Made by a program: the position numbers and the translations under genes
DNA from: Mycobacterium sp.
GTDB taxonomy: Bacteria; Actinomycetota; Actinomycetes; Mycobacteriales; Mycobacteriaceae
Assembly (NCBI RefSeq): GCF_025965855.1
Contig: NZ_JAOPWB010000273.1
Location: 1 to 40,633 of the forward strand
Reading direction: 5' to 3'
Length of the DNA stretch: 40,633 nucleotides
Part shown: positions 19,931 through 28,391 of the stretch, piece after piece
Layout of the letters: every line of letters starts with the position of its first letter
Position numbering within the stretch: position 1 is the first letter of the stretch
The notes under the pieces: generated by a model
Told to the model about the DNA's origin: nothing
The model's database searches: none
Seen by the model: the letters and a program-made list of their open reading frames with translations, nothing else

Positions 19931-19980
19931 ACGTTCGAAACGTTGAACCCGATGAGCCGTCCCCTCGTTGAGCATTGGTG

Positions 19981-21243
19981 ATGGTAGGTCTATCCCGCCC
20001 GGAGCTTCCGCTTTCGAGTGCGGCCGTCGCCGAACCCACCCGCCACGACCCCGACGCGGGTGGCCATTTCGGTGTGTTCGGCGGCCGCTATGTCGCCGAG
20101 GCCCTGATGGCGGTGATCGAGGAAGTCACCGCCGCCTACGAAAAGGAACGCGTCAACCCGGACTTCCTGGACACCCTCGACGAGCTGCAGGCCAACTATG
20201 CGGGCCGGCCGTCACCGCTGTACGAGGCCACCCGGCTCGGCGAGCACGCCGGCTCGGCGCGAATCTTCCTCAAACGAGAAGACTTGAACCACACCGGTTC
20301 TCATAAGATCAACAATGTGCTCGGCCAGGCCCTGCTGGCCAAGAGAATGGGCAAGACCCGGGTGATCGCCGAGACCGGAGCCGGCCAGCACGGCGTGGCC
20401 ACGGCCACCGCGTGCGCACTGCTCGGGCTGGATTGCGTGGTCTATATGGGCGCGGTCGACACCGCGCGCCAGGCGCTCAACGTGGCCCGGATGCGGCTGC
20501 TGGGCTCCGAGGTCGTCTCCGTCGAGAGCGGTTCGCAAACGCTCAAGGACGCCATCAACGAGGCGTTCCGGGACTGGGTCACCAACGCCGACAACACGTA
20601 CTACTGCTTCGGCACCGCGGCGGGCCCGCACCCGTTTCCGACCATGGTGCGTGACTTTCAGCGCATCGTCGGCCTGGAGACCCGGGTTCAGATCCAGGCG
20701 CAGGCCGGCCGGTTGCCCGATGCGGTCACGGCCTGCGTGGGCGGCGGATCCAACGCGATCGGGATCTTCCACCCCTTCATCGATGATCCCGGCGTGCGCC
20801 TGGTGGGATTCGAGGCGGCCGGCGACGGCGTCGAGACCGGCCGGCACGCGGCGACATTCACCGGCGGTTCACCTGGGGCCTTCCAGGGATCGTTCTCCTA
20901 CCTGCTGCAGGACGAGGACGGCCAGACCATTGAATCCCATTCGATCTCAGCCGGTCTGGATTACCCGGGCGTGGGCCCCGAACACGCCTGGCTCCGGGAA
21001 ACCGCACGCGCCGAATATCGGCCCATCACCGACGTCGAGGCGATGGACGCATTCCGCCTGTTGTGCCGTACGGAGGGCATCATCCCGGCCATCGAATCCG
21101 CGCACGCGGTGGCCGGCGCCGTCAAGCTCGGCGCTGAGTTGGGCAAGGGCGCCGTCATCGTCGTGAATCTCTCGGGGCGCGGCGACAAGGACGTCGAGAC
21201 GGCCGCGAAGTGGTTCGGACTGTTGGGGTCCGGCGAGAAGTGA
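19981..21243 (+). CDS. trpB: Tryptophan synthase beta chain
   Basis: The product of about 420 residues joins indole and serine to form tryptophan, with PLP. The PLP lysine is K109 in [15 protein letters not shown], followed by [12 protein letters not shown], the glycine-rich phosphate site [12 protein letters not shown], and the SGRGDKD segment at the C-terminus. In-frame TTG 19975, GTG 19978 and ATG 19981 are adjacent start options; ATG is chosen and no strong Shine-Dalgarno decides the case. Conservation begins around [18 protein letters not shown]. The stop overlaps trpA by 3 bases. Confidence 0.96.
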   Translation: MVGLSRPELPLSSAAVAEPTRHDPDAGGHFGVFGGRYVAEALMAVIEEVTAAYEKERVNPDFLDTLDELQANYAGRPSPLYEATRLGEHAGSARIFLKREDLNHTGSHKINNVLGQALLAKRMGKTRVIAETGAGQHGVATATACALLGLDCVVYMGAVDTARQALNVARMRLLGSEVVSVESGSQTLKDAINEAFRDWVTNADNTYYCFGTAAGPHPFPTMVRDFQRIVGLETRVQIQAQAGRLPDAVTACVGGGSNAIGIFHPFIDDPGVRLVGFEAAGDGVETGRHAATFTGGSPGAFQGSFSYLLQDEDGQTIESHSISAGLDYPGVGPEHAWLRETARAEYRPITDVEAMDAFRLLCRTEGIIPAIESAHAVAGAVKLGAELGKGAVIVVNLSGRGDKDVETAAKWFGLLGSGEK

Positions 21244-22055
21244 CCGTCGAACAGAGCGAAGCGAGCAGGCTGGGGCCGACCTTCGATTCCTGCCGCAAGG
21301 ACAATCGCGCGGCGCTGATCGGTTACCTGCCCACCGGTTACCCCGACGTGCCCACCTCGGTGCAGGCGATGATCGCGCTCGTCGAATCCGGTTGCGACAT
21401 CATCGAAGTCGGCGTGCCGTATTCGGATCCGGGCATGGATGGCCCGACCATCGCAAGGGCCACGGAGGCCGCGCTGCACGGGGGAGTGCGGGTCCGGGAC
21501 ACGCTGGCCGCGGTCGAGGCGATCAGCGCGGCCGGCGGGCGCGCGGTGGTGATGACGTACTGGAATCCGGTGCTGCACTACGGCGTTGACGCTTTCGCGC
21601 GGGACCTGGCGGCGGCTGGCGGGCACGGCCTGATCACTCCCGACCTCATTCCCGACGAAGCCGGGCAGTGGCTGACGGCGTCGCAGGAACATCGGCTGGA
21701 TCGCATCTTCCTGGTGGCGCCGTCCTCGACGCCCCAGCGGTTGGTCACCACCGTCGAGGCGTCGCGCGGATTCGTCTACGCGGCCTCGACGATGGGCGTG
21801 ACCGGGGCGCGCGACGCGGTATCGCAGGCCGCGCCCGAATTGGTGGCCAGGGTAAAGGCGGTGTCCGACATACCCGTCGGCGTCGGCCTCGGGGTGCGGT
21901 CGCGAGAGCAGGCCGCTCAGATCGGCAGCTACGCCGACGGAGTCATCGTCGGGTCCGCGCTGGTGTCGGCGCTGGGCGACGGCGGATTGCGGGCATTGCG
22001 CGCACTGACCGAGGAACTGGCCGTCGGTGTGCGGCAGAGGGCGGCCGCCTCGTGA
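21240..22055 (+). CDS. trpA: Tryptophan synthase alpha chain
   Basis: The 271-residue barrel cleaves indole glycerol phosphate and channels indole to TrpB. Catalytic residues are E56 and D67 in [18 protein letters not shown], equivalent to E49 and D60 of the E. coli enzyme. Also seen are [49 protein letters not shown] and [12 protein letters not shown] 21240 overlaps the trpB stop as GTGA, and its own stop overlaps lgt in the same way, so trpB, trpA and lgt are likely coupled. Confidence 0.96.
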   Translation: MTVEQSEASRLGPTFDSCRKDNRAALIGYLPTGYPDVPTSVQAMIALVESGCDIIEVGVPYSDPGMDGPTIARATEAALHGGVRVRDTLAAVEAISAAGGRAVVMTYWNPVLHYGVDAFARDLAAAGGHGLITPDLIPDEAGQWLTASQEHRLDRIFLVAPSSTPQRLVTTVEASRGFVYAASTMGVTGARDAVSQAAPELVARVKAVSDIPVGVGLGVRSREQAAQIGSYADGVIVGSALVSALGDGGLRALRALTEELAVGVRQRAAAS

Positions 22056-23905
22056 CGAAGGTGCTCGCCTATTTCCCCAGCCCGCCGCAGGGGGTGTGGC
22101 ACCTCGGGCCGTTACCGATTCGCGCCTATGCGTTGTTCATCATCACCGGCATCGTGGTCGCGCTGGTGATCGGCGACCGGCGCTGGGAGGCCCGCGGCGG
22201 GCAGCGCGGCGTGATTTACGACATCGCGCTCTGGGCGGTGCCGTTCGGATTGGTGGGCGGCAGGCTCTATCACCTGGCCACGGACTGGCGGACCTATTGG
22301 GGCCCGGGTGGCGCCGGGTCCGGCGCGGCGCTGCGCATCTGGGATGGCGGCCTGGGCATCTGGGGCGCGGTGGCCCTCGGCGGCGTCGGCGCGTGGATCG
22401 GCTGCCGGCGTCGCGGAATTCCGTTGCCGGCCTTCGCCGACGCGATTGCACCGGGAATCGTCTTGGCGCAGGCGATCGGTCGGCTGGGGAACTATTTCAA
22501 CCAGGAGCTCTACGGTCGGGAAACCACGCTGCCGTGGGGTTTGGAGATCTTCTACCGGCGCGACCCCTCCGGATACGTCGACCCGCATTCGCTCGACGGC
22601 GTCTCGACGGGTCAGGTCGCGTTCGTCGTGCAACCCACGTTCCTCTACGAATTGATCTGGAACGTCCTGATTTTCGTCGCATTGATCTACGTGGACCGAC
22701 GGTTCAACTTCGGCCACGGGCGACTCTTTGCGCTCTATGTTGCCGCCTACTGCGTCGGGCGCTTCGGCGTCGAGCTGCTGCGCAATGACACGGCCACACA
22801 GATCGCCGGAATCCGGATCAACGTCTTCACATCGACGTTCGTGTTCATCGGGGCCGTGGTGTACGTCATCCTGGCGCCGAAGGGCCGCGAAGACCCCGCG
22901 AGCCTGCACGGCACCGATTACGGTGCCGAGGAAGCGCCGGAGTCCAAGGCAGAAGCCGAGCCGCAACCCGAGCCGATAACCGGCGCTTCGGTTGCGGCCG
23001 CGGCCGGGGTGGCCGCGGTTTTGGCGGCAGGGAAGACGGCGAAAAGGCTGATACCGCGGATGCGGTCGGGTCCGGTGGAGTCCGCGGGGGCGGAAGCCTC
23101 GGAGGCCGAGACCGTAAAAGCGAAGGCCGCTGAGGCGGAGGTCGCTGAGCCGACGGCCGACGAGCCGGAAACCGTCGAGGCCGAGGTCGCTGAGGCCGAG
23201 GTCGCTGAGGCCGAGGTCGCGGAGCCCGAAACTGCCAAGGTCGCGGAGCCCGAGGTCGCGGAGCCCGAAACTGCCGAGGTCGTCGCCGAAACGCCCGAAA
23301 CCGTCGAGGCCCAAGCCGAAGCGCCCGAAACCGACGAGGCCGAAGCCGCGGAAGCCGAGGCCGAGGAGTCCGACGAGCCCGAGGTCGCGGACGCGGAGGC
23401 CGCTGTGGCGGAGGCCGTCGAAAGTGAATCTGCGGAGCCCGAGGCGGCGGAGGCTGAGGCCGTCGCGACGGAGGCTGCGGAGGCTGAAGCCGCCGAGCCC
23501 GAAGCCGAAGAGCTCGAACCCGAGCCCGAGGTCGCGGACGCGGAGGCTGCTGCGGCGGAGGCCGTCGAAACTGAATCTGCGGAGCCCGAGGCGGCGGAGG
23601 CTGAGGCCGTCGCGACGGAGGTTGCGGAGGCTGAAGCCGCCGAGCCTGAAGCCGAAGAGCTCCAACCCGAGCCCGAGGTCGCCGACGCGGAGGCTGCTGC
23701 GGCGGAGGCCGAATCGGAGTCTCCGGAGCCGGAAGTCGCGGAAGAGTCCGCACCAGACGGCGACGAGGACGACCACGCGGAAGCGGAGCCGGAGGCAAAG
23801 CCAGATGCCGACACCGACGAGGCCGCCGAAGCAACCTCCGCCGATGACGCCGGCTCAACCAGGCGGAGATTGAGCTTCCGGCTGAGGAACAGACGGGGCC
23901 AATAG
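22052..23905 (+). CDS. lgt: Prolipoprotein diacylglyceryl transferase with long acidic C-terminal extension
   Basis: The product has 617 residues. Residues 1 to about 285 form the membrane enzyme that transfers diacylglycerol from phosphatidylglycerol to the lipobox cysteine of preprolipoproteins. Visible are seven hydrophobic segments, PIRAYALFIITG, VGGRLYH, WDGGLGIWGAV and the signature GRLGNYFNQELYGR (143-156). Residues from about 285 to 617 are a low-complexity Ala/Glu/Pro/Val-rich tail, strongly acidic, with a basic end (RRRLSFRLRNRRGQ). Within the tail two 49-residue copies and part of a third repeat in tandem. Mycobacterial Lgt proteins do have extended tails, but this one is longer than the M. 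tuberculosis form as I remember it (about 470 residues). The tail is presumably cytosolic; its role is unknown. Confidence 0.94.
   Translation: MTKVLAYFPSPPQGVWHLGPLPIRAYALFIITGIVVALVIGDRRWEARGGQRGVIYDIALWAVPFGLVGGRLYHLATDWRTYWGPGGAGSGAALRIWDGGLGIWGAVALGGVGAWIGCRRRGIPLPAFADAIAPGIVLAQAIGRLGNYFNQELYGRETTLPWGLEIFYRRDPSGYVDPHSLDGVSTGQVAFVVQPTFLYELIWNVLIFVALIYVDRRFNFGHGRLFALYVAAYCVGRFGVELLRNDTATQIAGIRINVFTSTFVFIGAVVYVILAPKGREDPASLHGTDYGAEEAPESKAEAEPQPEPITGASVAAAAGVAAVLAAGKTAKRLIPRMRSGPVESAGAEASEAETVKAKAAEAEVAEPTADEPETVEAEVAEAEVAEAEVAEPETAKVAEPEVAEPETAEVVAETPETVEAQAEAPETDEAEAAEAEAEESDEPEVADAEAAVAEAVESESAEPEAAEAEAVATEAAEAEAAEPEAEELEPEPEVADAEAAAAEAVETESAEPEAAEAEAVATEVAEAEAAEPEAEELQPEPEVADAEAAAAEAESESPEPEVAEESAPDGDEDDHAEAEPEAKPDADTDEAAEATSADDAGSTRRRLSFRLRNRRGQ
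23381..23713 (+). repeat. 147-bp tandem repeat inside lgt
   Basis: Copies begin at 23381, 23528 and 23675, a strict period of 147 bp (49 codons). The first two copies are complete and differ at only a few bases; the third diverges after about 39 bp. Each unit encodes EVADAEAA at its start and PEAEEL near its end. The near-identity at DNA level points to recent duplication. Shorter 15-bp GAGGTCGCTGAGGCC repeats lie just upstream (about 23180-23270). Confidence 0.88.
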
Positions 23906-23920
23906 CGGGCCAACTCGTCC

Positions 23921-23973
23921 AACGTCGACTCGTTGTGCGAAATCTGCGGTTTTGCACGCAACTAGTCGACGTT
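23921..23973. repeat. 53-bp imperfect palindrome downstream of lgt
   Basis: The outer arms AACGTCGACT (23921-23930) and AGTCGACGTT (23964-23973) are perfectly complementary. Pairing continues inward through gttg/caac and tgc/gca with small bulges to a 4-5 nt loop near tgcg. It lies 15 bp after the lgt stop, between genes in the same direction. It could end lgt transcription or be another dispersed palindromic element. Confidence 0.65.
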
Positions 23974-24027
23974 CGGCGGACTAGCACGGGATCTGGCATG
24001 CTGAAAACGTGACTGACCAGCTGCGCG

Positions 24028-24471
24028 ATGGAACCTAATCCTTCGTCGGGGACGCCGGGGCTGAGTCGTCAGCACGGCCGGCACCGTCATCGCACTTCCG
24101 TCGCGGCGGGCACCGGAGTGTTGCTGGCCGGCGCGCTCGGTTACGTCGGCCTGGTCGACCCGCACAACGTGAATTCGGTGTATCCGCTGTGCCCGTTCAA
24201 GTTGCTTACCGGCTGGAATTGCCCCCTGTGCGGTGGCCTCCGGATGACGCATGACCTGCTGCACGGTGACCTGATGGCCACCGTCAACGACAACGTCTTC
24301 CTACTGGTCGGCATCCCGATGCTGGCCGGATGGATCCTGGTTCGCCGCCACAACGGCCGGTCGGTCCTGCCGATCCCGGCGGTGGTGACCGTCATGGTCG
24401 CGGCGATCGCCTGGACGGTGCTGCGTAACCTTCCCGGTTTTCCGTTGGTCCCGACCGTCCTCAGCGGGTAG
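24028..24471 (+). CDS. DUF2752 membrane protein
   Basis: The 147-residue product has three hydrophobic segments and the DUF2752 signature CPFKLLTGWNCPLCGGLRMTH, with two Cys pairs that look metal- or disulfide-forming, then HDLLHGD. The function is unknown. M. tuberculosis Rv1616 is the positional counterpart. ATG 24028 is chosen; the basic N-terminal 25 residues precede the first helix. A separate ten-codon frame, GTG 24009 to TAA 24038, overlaps the start; it could be a tiny upstream reading frame but has no other support. Confidence 0.85.
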   Translation: MEPNPSSGTPGLSRQHGRHRHRTSVAAGTGVLLAGALGYVGLVDPHNVNSVYPLCPFKLLTGWNCPLCGGLRMTHDLLHGDLMATVNDNVFLLVGIPMLAGWILVRRHNGRSVLPIPAVVTVMVAAIAWTVLRNLPGFPLVPTVLSG

Positions 24472-24520
24472 CCGCCGTCCGTCGAATCGGTTAACTCGGG
24501 CTGCCGCCGCGCCGCACGAC

Positions 24521-24526
24521 TATGCT
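24521..24526 (+). promoter_or_regulatory. Probable -10 element of the pyruvate kinase promoter
   Basis: The hexamer TATGCT ends 8 nt before GTG 24535. That spacing places the transcription start at or within a base or two of the start codon, the arrangement of leaderless mycobacterial mRNAs. No Shine-Dalgarno is visible before the GTG, which agrees. Confidence 0.45.
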
Positions 24527-24534
24527 GGGGCGCC

Positions 24535-25953
24535 GTGAGTAGACGCGGGAAGATCGTCTGCACCCTTGGCCCTGCAACCAACTCTGACGAGATGATTCTG
24601 GCGCTGGTGGAGGCCGGAATGGACGTCGCCCGAATGAACTTCAGTCACGGCGACTACGCCGATCACAAGGCCGCCTACGACCGCGTGCGGGCCGCCTCCG
24701 ACACCACCGGCCGCGCGGTCGGTGTGCTCGCCGACCTGCAGGGCCCGAAGATCAGGCTCGGGCGTTTCGCGACGGGGTCGACGTACTGGGCCGACGGCGA
24801 AACGGTGCGGATCACCGTCGACGATTGCGAAGGCAGCCACGACCGGGTCTCGACCACCTACAAGACGTTGGCCAAGGACGCCACGGTCGGTGACCGCGTC
24901 CTGGTCGACGACGGCAAGGTGGGCCTGGTGGTCGACGCCATCGAGGGCGACGACGTGGTCTGCACCGTCGTCGAGGGCGGCCCGGTCAGCAACAACAAGG
25001 GCATCTCGCTGCCCGGCATGAACGTCTCCGCCCCCGCCTTATCCGACAAGGACATCGAGGATCTGACCTTCGCCCTGAACCTGGGCGTCGACCTGGTCGC
25101 ACTGTCGTTCGTGCGCTCGCCGTCCGACGTCGAGCTGGTGCATGAGGTGATGGATCCGATCGGGCGGCGGGTACCGGTGATCGCCAAGCTGGAGAAGCCC
25201 GACGCCGTCGACAACCTGGAAGCCATCGTGCTGGCTTTCGACGCCATCATGGTGGCCCGCGGCGACCTGGGCGTCGAGCTGCCGCTGGAAGAGGTTCCGC
25301 TGGTGCAGAAGCGGGCCATCCAGATCGCCAGGGAGAACGCCAAGCCGGTCATCGTGGCGACCCAGATGCTGGACTCGATGATCGAGAACTCGCGGCCGAC
25401 ACGCGCCGAGGCGTCCGATGTCGCCAACGCCGTGCTCGACGGCGCCGACGCGCTGATGCTGTCCGGGGAGACCTCGGTGGGGAAGTATCCGCTGGCCGCC
25501 GTCCGGACGATGTCGCGAATCGTGTGCGCGGTGGAGGAGAACTCGACGGCCGCCCCGCCGCTGACGCACGTGCCGCGCACCAAGCGCGGAGTGATCTCCT
25601 ATGCCGCCCGCGACATCGGTGAGCGTCTCGACGCCAAGGCACTCGTCGCGTTCACCCAGTCCGGCGACACGGTGAAGCGGTTGGCGCGCCTGCATACCCC
25701 GCTGCCGCTGCTCGCCTTCACCGCCTGGCCCGAGGTGCGCAGCCAGCTCGCCATGACGTGGGGCACCGAGACGTTCATCGTCCCGATGATGACGTCGACC
25801 GACGGCATGATCCGCCAGGTCGACAAGTCGCTGCTCGAGCTCGGTCGCTACAAGCGCGGCGACCTGGTGGTCATCGTCGCGGGCGCGCCACCTGGCACAG
25901 TAGGGTCGACCAACCTGATCCATGTGCACCGGATCGGGGAGGACGACGTCTAA
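24535..25953 (+). CDS. pykA: Pyruvate kinase
   Basis: The 472-residue glycolytic enzyme transfers phosphate from phosphoenolpyruvate to ADP. Seen are KIVCTLGPAT, MDVARMNFSHGDY, ADLQGPKIRLG, the B-domain (about residues 70-165), the signature around VIAKLEKPDAVDNL and DAIMVARGDLGVELP, TQMLDSMIENSRPTRAE, SDVANAVLDGADALMLSGETSVGKYP, and the C-domain with AFTQSGDTVK. The usual domain order and length are intact. GTG 24535 is likely leaderless. The thioesterase follows 22 bp downstream. Confidence 0.96.
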   Translation: MSRRGKIVCTLGPATNSDEMILALVEAGMDVARMNFSHGDYADHKAAYDRVRAASDTTGRAVGVLADLQGPKIRLGRFATGSTYWADGETVRITVDDCEGSHDRVSTTYKTLAKDATVGDRVLVDDGKVGLVVDAIEGDDVVCTVVEGGPVSNNKGISLPGMNVSAPALSDKDIEDLTFALNLGVDLVALSFVRSPSDVELVHEVMDPIGRRVPVIAKLEKPDAVDNLEAIVLAFDAIMVARGDLGVELPLEEVPLVQKRAIQIARENAKPVIVATQMLDSMIENSRPTRAEASDVANAVLDGADALMLSGETSVGKYPLAAVRTMSRIVCAVEENSTAAPPLTHVPRTKRGVISYAARDIGERLDAKALVAFTQSGDTVKRLARLHTPLPLLAFTAWPEVRSQLAMTWGTETFIVPMMTSTDGMIRQVDKSLLELGRYKRGDLVVIVAGAPPGTVGSTNLIHVHRIGEDDV

Positions 25954-25975
25954 TCGACAGGGGGAGCGCAGGCCC

Positions 25976-26851
25976 GTGCCGGCTGGCAACGATTTCGAGG
26001 AACTGCTGGCGATACTCGACCTGAACCGCATCTCCGACGATCGGTTCGCCGGATCCCATCCCAGCAAGAACCCGATGCGGACCTTCGGCGGCCAGCTCAT
26101 GGCGCAATCGTTCGTTGCCAGCAGCCGCACGCTGGTCCGGGACGGTCTCCCGCCCAGCGCGCTGTCGGTGCACTTCGTCAACGGCGGAGACACCGCCAAG
26201 GACATCGAATTCCACGTGGTGCGGCTGCGCGACGAGCGGCGCTTCGCCAACCGGCGCGTCGACGCGGTGCAGGACGGCGTCCTGTTGTCGTCTGCGCTGA
26301 TCTCTTACATGTCGGGCGGCCGCGGCCTCGAGCACTCCGTCGATCCGCCGCGGGTGGCGCCGCCGCACACGCAGCCATCTATCGGCGAGTTGTTGCGCGG
26401 CTACGAGGAGACCGTCCCGCACTTCGTCAACGCCCTGCAGCCCATCGAATGGCGCTACACCAACGACCCGTCCTGGGTGATGCGCGACAAGGGCGAGCGG
26501 TTGCCCCACAACAGGGTCTGGGTCAAGGCGCTGGGCGCGGTCCCCGACGACCCCGTGCTGCACACCGCGACGATGGTCTACTCCTCGGACACCACGGTGC
26601 TGGACTCGGTCATCACCACCCACGGCCTGTCGTGGGGTTACGACCGGATCTTCGCGGCGTCCGCCAACCATTCCGTGTGGTTTCACCGGCAGGTCGACTT
26701 CAACAACTGGGTGTTGTACTCGACGTCGTCGCCGGTGGCCGCGGATTCGCGCGGGCTCGGCACCGGGCACTTTTTCGACCACTCCGGCCAGGTCATCGCC
26801 ACGGTGGTGCAGGAAGGCCTGGTGAAATACTTTCCGCCCTCGCGCCGATAG
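25976..26851 (+). CDS. tesB: Acyl-CoA thioesterase II
   Basis: The 291-residue double hotdog protein hydrolyses acyl-CoA to fatty acid and CoA. Seen are FAGSHPSKNPMRTFGGQLMAQ, LSVHFVNGGDT, the central WRYTNDPSW linker, and SANHSVWFHR with SRGLGTGHFF and TVVQEGLV. The Asp that E. coli TesB uses in IDHSMWFH (D204) is Asn here (N231), while the glutamine (Q279) is kept. GTG 25976 has GGGGGAG about 10 nt upstream; the longer frame from 25922 lies inside pykA. It is probably co-transcribed with pykA. By position it is tesB1 (Rv1618). Confidence 0.93.
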   Translation: MPAGNDFEELLAILDLNRISDDRFAGSHPSKNPMRTFGGQLMAQSFVASSRTLVRDGLPPSALSVHFVNGGDTAKDIEFHVVRLRDERRFANRRVDAVQDGVLLSSALISYMSGGRGLEHSVDPPRVAPPHTQPSIGELLRGYEETVPHFVNALQPIEWRYTNDPSWVMRDKGERLPHNRVWVKALGAVPDDPVLHTATMVYSSDTTVLDSVITTHGLSWGYDRIFAASANHSVWFHRQVDFNNWVLYSTSSPVAADSRGLGTGHFFDHSGQVIATVVQEGLVKYFPPSRR

Positions 26852-26996
26852 ACAGGTGACGGGATACCCGCCGGACAACCGTCCGATTTCGGTCAGACAG
26901 GGCCGTGATCGGGCGTAGGTTGAGATCAGCCGGGTATTCGGTGCGAGTGGCGGTGACTACGCCGCCCAGTCGGACTGATCGCATCGGGAGGTGAGA

Positions 26997-28391
26997 GTGA
27001 ACGGACCGGTCGACCTCGCAGCCAAGCCCCCCGCGCGCGAACGCGTCGTTGTCCACGTCGATTCACTGGCAGCCCGCTGGATCGGGGCGTTGGCCCTGCT
27101 CTGCGCGGCGGGCTGGCTGATCGTCATACTGGCCCGCCACCACCAACAGCCGTACTGGCACTACGCCGACCGGCTGGGTTGGTCGCTGACGGTCCTGGGC
27201 GCTGTGGCGTTCATCGCACGCGGCATCTTCCTGGGCCGTCCGGTGACGGCCATGCACGCCGCCGCCGCGGCGCTTTTCGTGGTGGCGGGGCTGGGCGCGC
27301 ACGTGCTGTCCTTCGACCTGCTCGGTGATTTGCTGATCGTCGGCTCCGGGGCGGTGCTGATGTGGCCGACGACGGCGCATCCGCGACCCGAGAACCTGCC
27401 CCGCATTTGGGCGTTGATCGATGCCAGCGCCGACGACCCGCTGGCCCCCTTCGCCATGCAGACGGGCAAGTGCTACCACTTCACCGCGGACGGCACCGCC
27501 GGGCTGGCGTATCGGACCCGGCTCGGATACGCCGCGGTCGGCGGCGACCCCGTCGGGGACGAGGAGAAGTTCCCGGAGCTGGTCGCCGACTTCGCCGTGA
27601 TGTGCCGTGCACACGGCTGGCGGATCGCGGTGGTGGGTTGCAGCGAACGCCGACTCGGGTTGTGGAAGGACCCGGCGGTGATCGGACAATCGCTGCGGGC
27701 GATACCGATCGGCCGCGACGTCGTCGTCGACGTGGCCGGCTTCGAGATGGTGGGCCGCAAGTTCCGCAACCTGCGGCAGGCCGTGAAGCGCACCCACAAC
27801 TTCGGCATCACCACCGAGATCGTGGACGAGCAGGGACTCGACGAGACACTGCTTGCCGAGCTGACGGACGTGGTGCGGGCCTCGCCCAGCGGCGCCCACC
27901 ATGATCGCGGCTTCTACATGAACCTCGACGGCGTGCTGGAGGGGCGGATCCCCGGAATACGGCTGATCGTCGCCCGAGACGCCTCGGGGCGGGTGCAGGG
28001 CTTCCATCGGTACGCGACCGCCGGCCGCGGCAGCGACGTCAGCCTTGACGTCCCGTGGCGTCGCCGCGGGGCCCCCAACGGGATCGACGAGCGGCTCAGC
28101 GTCGACATGATCATGGCCGCTAAAGAAGCGGGCGCACAGCGTGTATCGCTCTCGTTCGCGGCGTTCCCCGAGATCTTCGAGGACAAGGATCGCGGTCGGG
28201 TCCAGCGCGTCTTCTACCGGTTGATCCATATCCTCGACCCGCTGATCGCGCTCGAGTCGCTGTACCGCTACGTGCGCAAGTTCCACGCGATGGACGCCCG
28301 GCGCTACGCGGTGATTTCGATGACCCAGCTGGTCCCATTGGTGTTCGTGTTGTTGACGCTGGAGTTCATGCCGCGCCGGCGACACCTCTGA
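26997..28391 (+). CDS. Membrane protein with DUF2156 (LPG synthetase C-terminal-like) domain
   Basis: The product has 464 residues: four N-terminal membrane helices (about 28-125), then a cytosolic acyltransferase-like DUF2156 domain with CYHFTADGTAGLAYRTRLGYAAVGGDPVGD, FRNLRQAVKRTHNFG, GFHRYAT and IDERLSVDMIMAAKEAGAQ, and a final hydrophobic segment. The domain is shared with phosphatidylglycerol lysyltransferases, which use aminoacyl-tRNA; whether this member does is unknown. GTG 26997 is chosen because GGGAGGTGA lies just in front of it; GTG 26991 lies inside that ribosome site. The positional counterpart is Rv1619. Its 3' end overlaps the convergent cydC end by 26 bp. Confidence 0.88.
   Translation: MNGPVDLAAKPPARERVVVHVDSLAARWIGALALLCAAGWLIVILARHHQQPYWHYADRLGWSLTVLGAVAFIARGIFLGRPVTAMHAAAAALFVVAGLGAHVLSFDLLGDLLIVGSGAVLMWPTTAHPRPENLPRIWALIDASADDPLAPFAMQTGKCYHFTADGTAGLAYRTRLGYAAVGGDPVGDEEKFPELVADFAVMCRAHGWRIAVVGCSERRLGLWKDPAVIGQSLRAIPIGRDVVVDVAGFEMVGRKFRNLRQAVKRTHNFGITTEIVDEQGLDETLLAELTDVVRASPSGAHHDRGFYMNLDGVLEGRIPGIRLIVARDASGRVQGFHRYATAGRGSDVSLDVPWRRRGAPNGIDERLSVDMIMAAKEAGAQRVSLSFAAFPEIFEDKDRGRVQRVFYRLIHILDPLIALESLYRYVRKFHAMDARRYAVISMTQLVPLVFVLLTLEFMPRRRHL

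Noticed and set aside
19931..19980. Possible regulatory repeat aacgtt-cga-aacgtt between trpC and trpB
   Set aside because: The two hexamers are short, there is no stem of useful length, and the gap is only 50 bp.
22112..23999. Very long minus-strand open frames opposite lgt (554, 377 and 347 codons)
   Set aside because: They mirror the repetitive Glu/Ala codons of the lgt tail and consist of low-complexity Arg/Leu/Ser or Ser/Ala sequence with no domain; the plus-strand Lgt core is certain.
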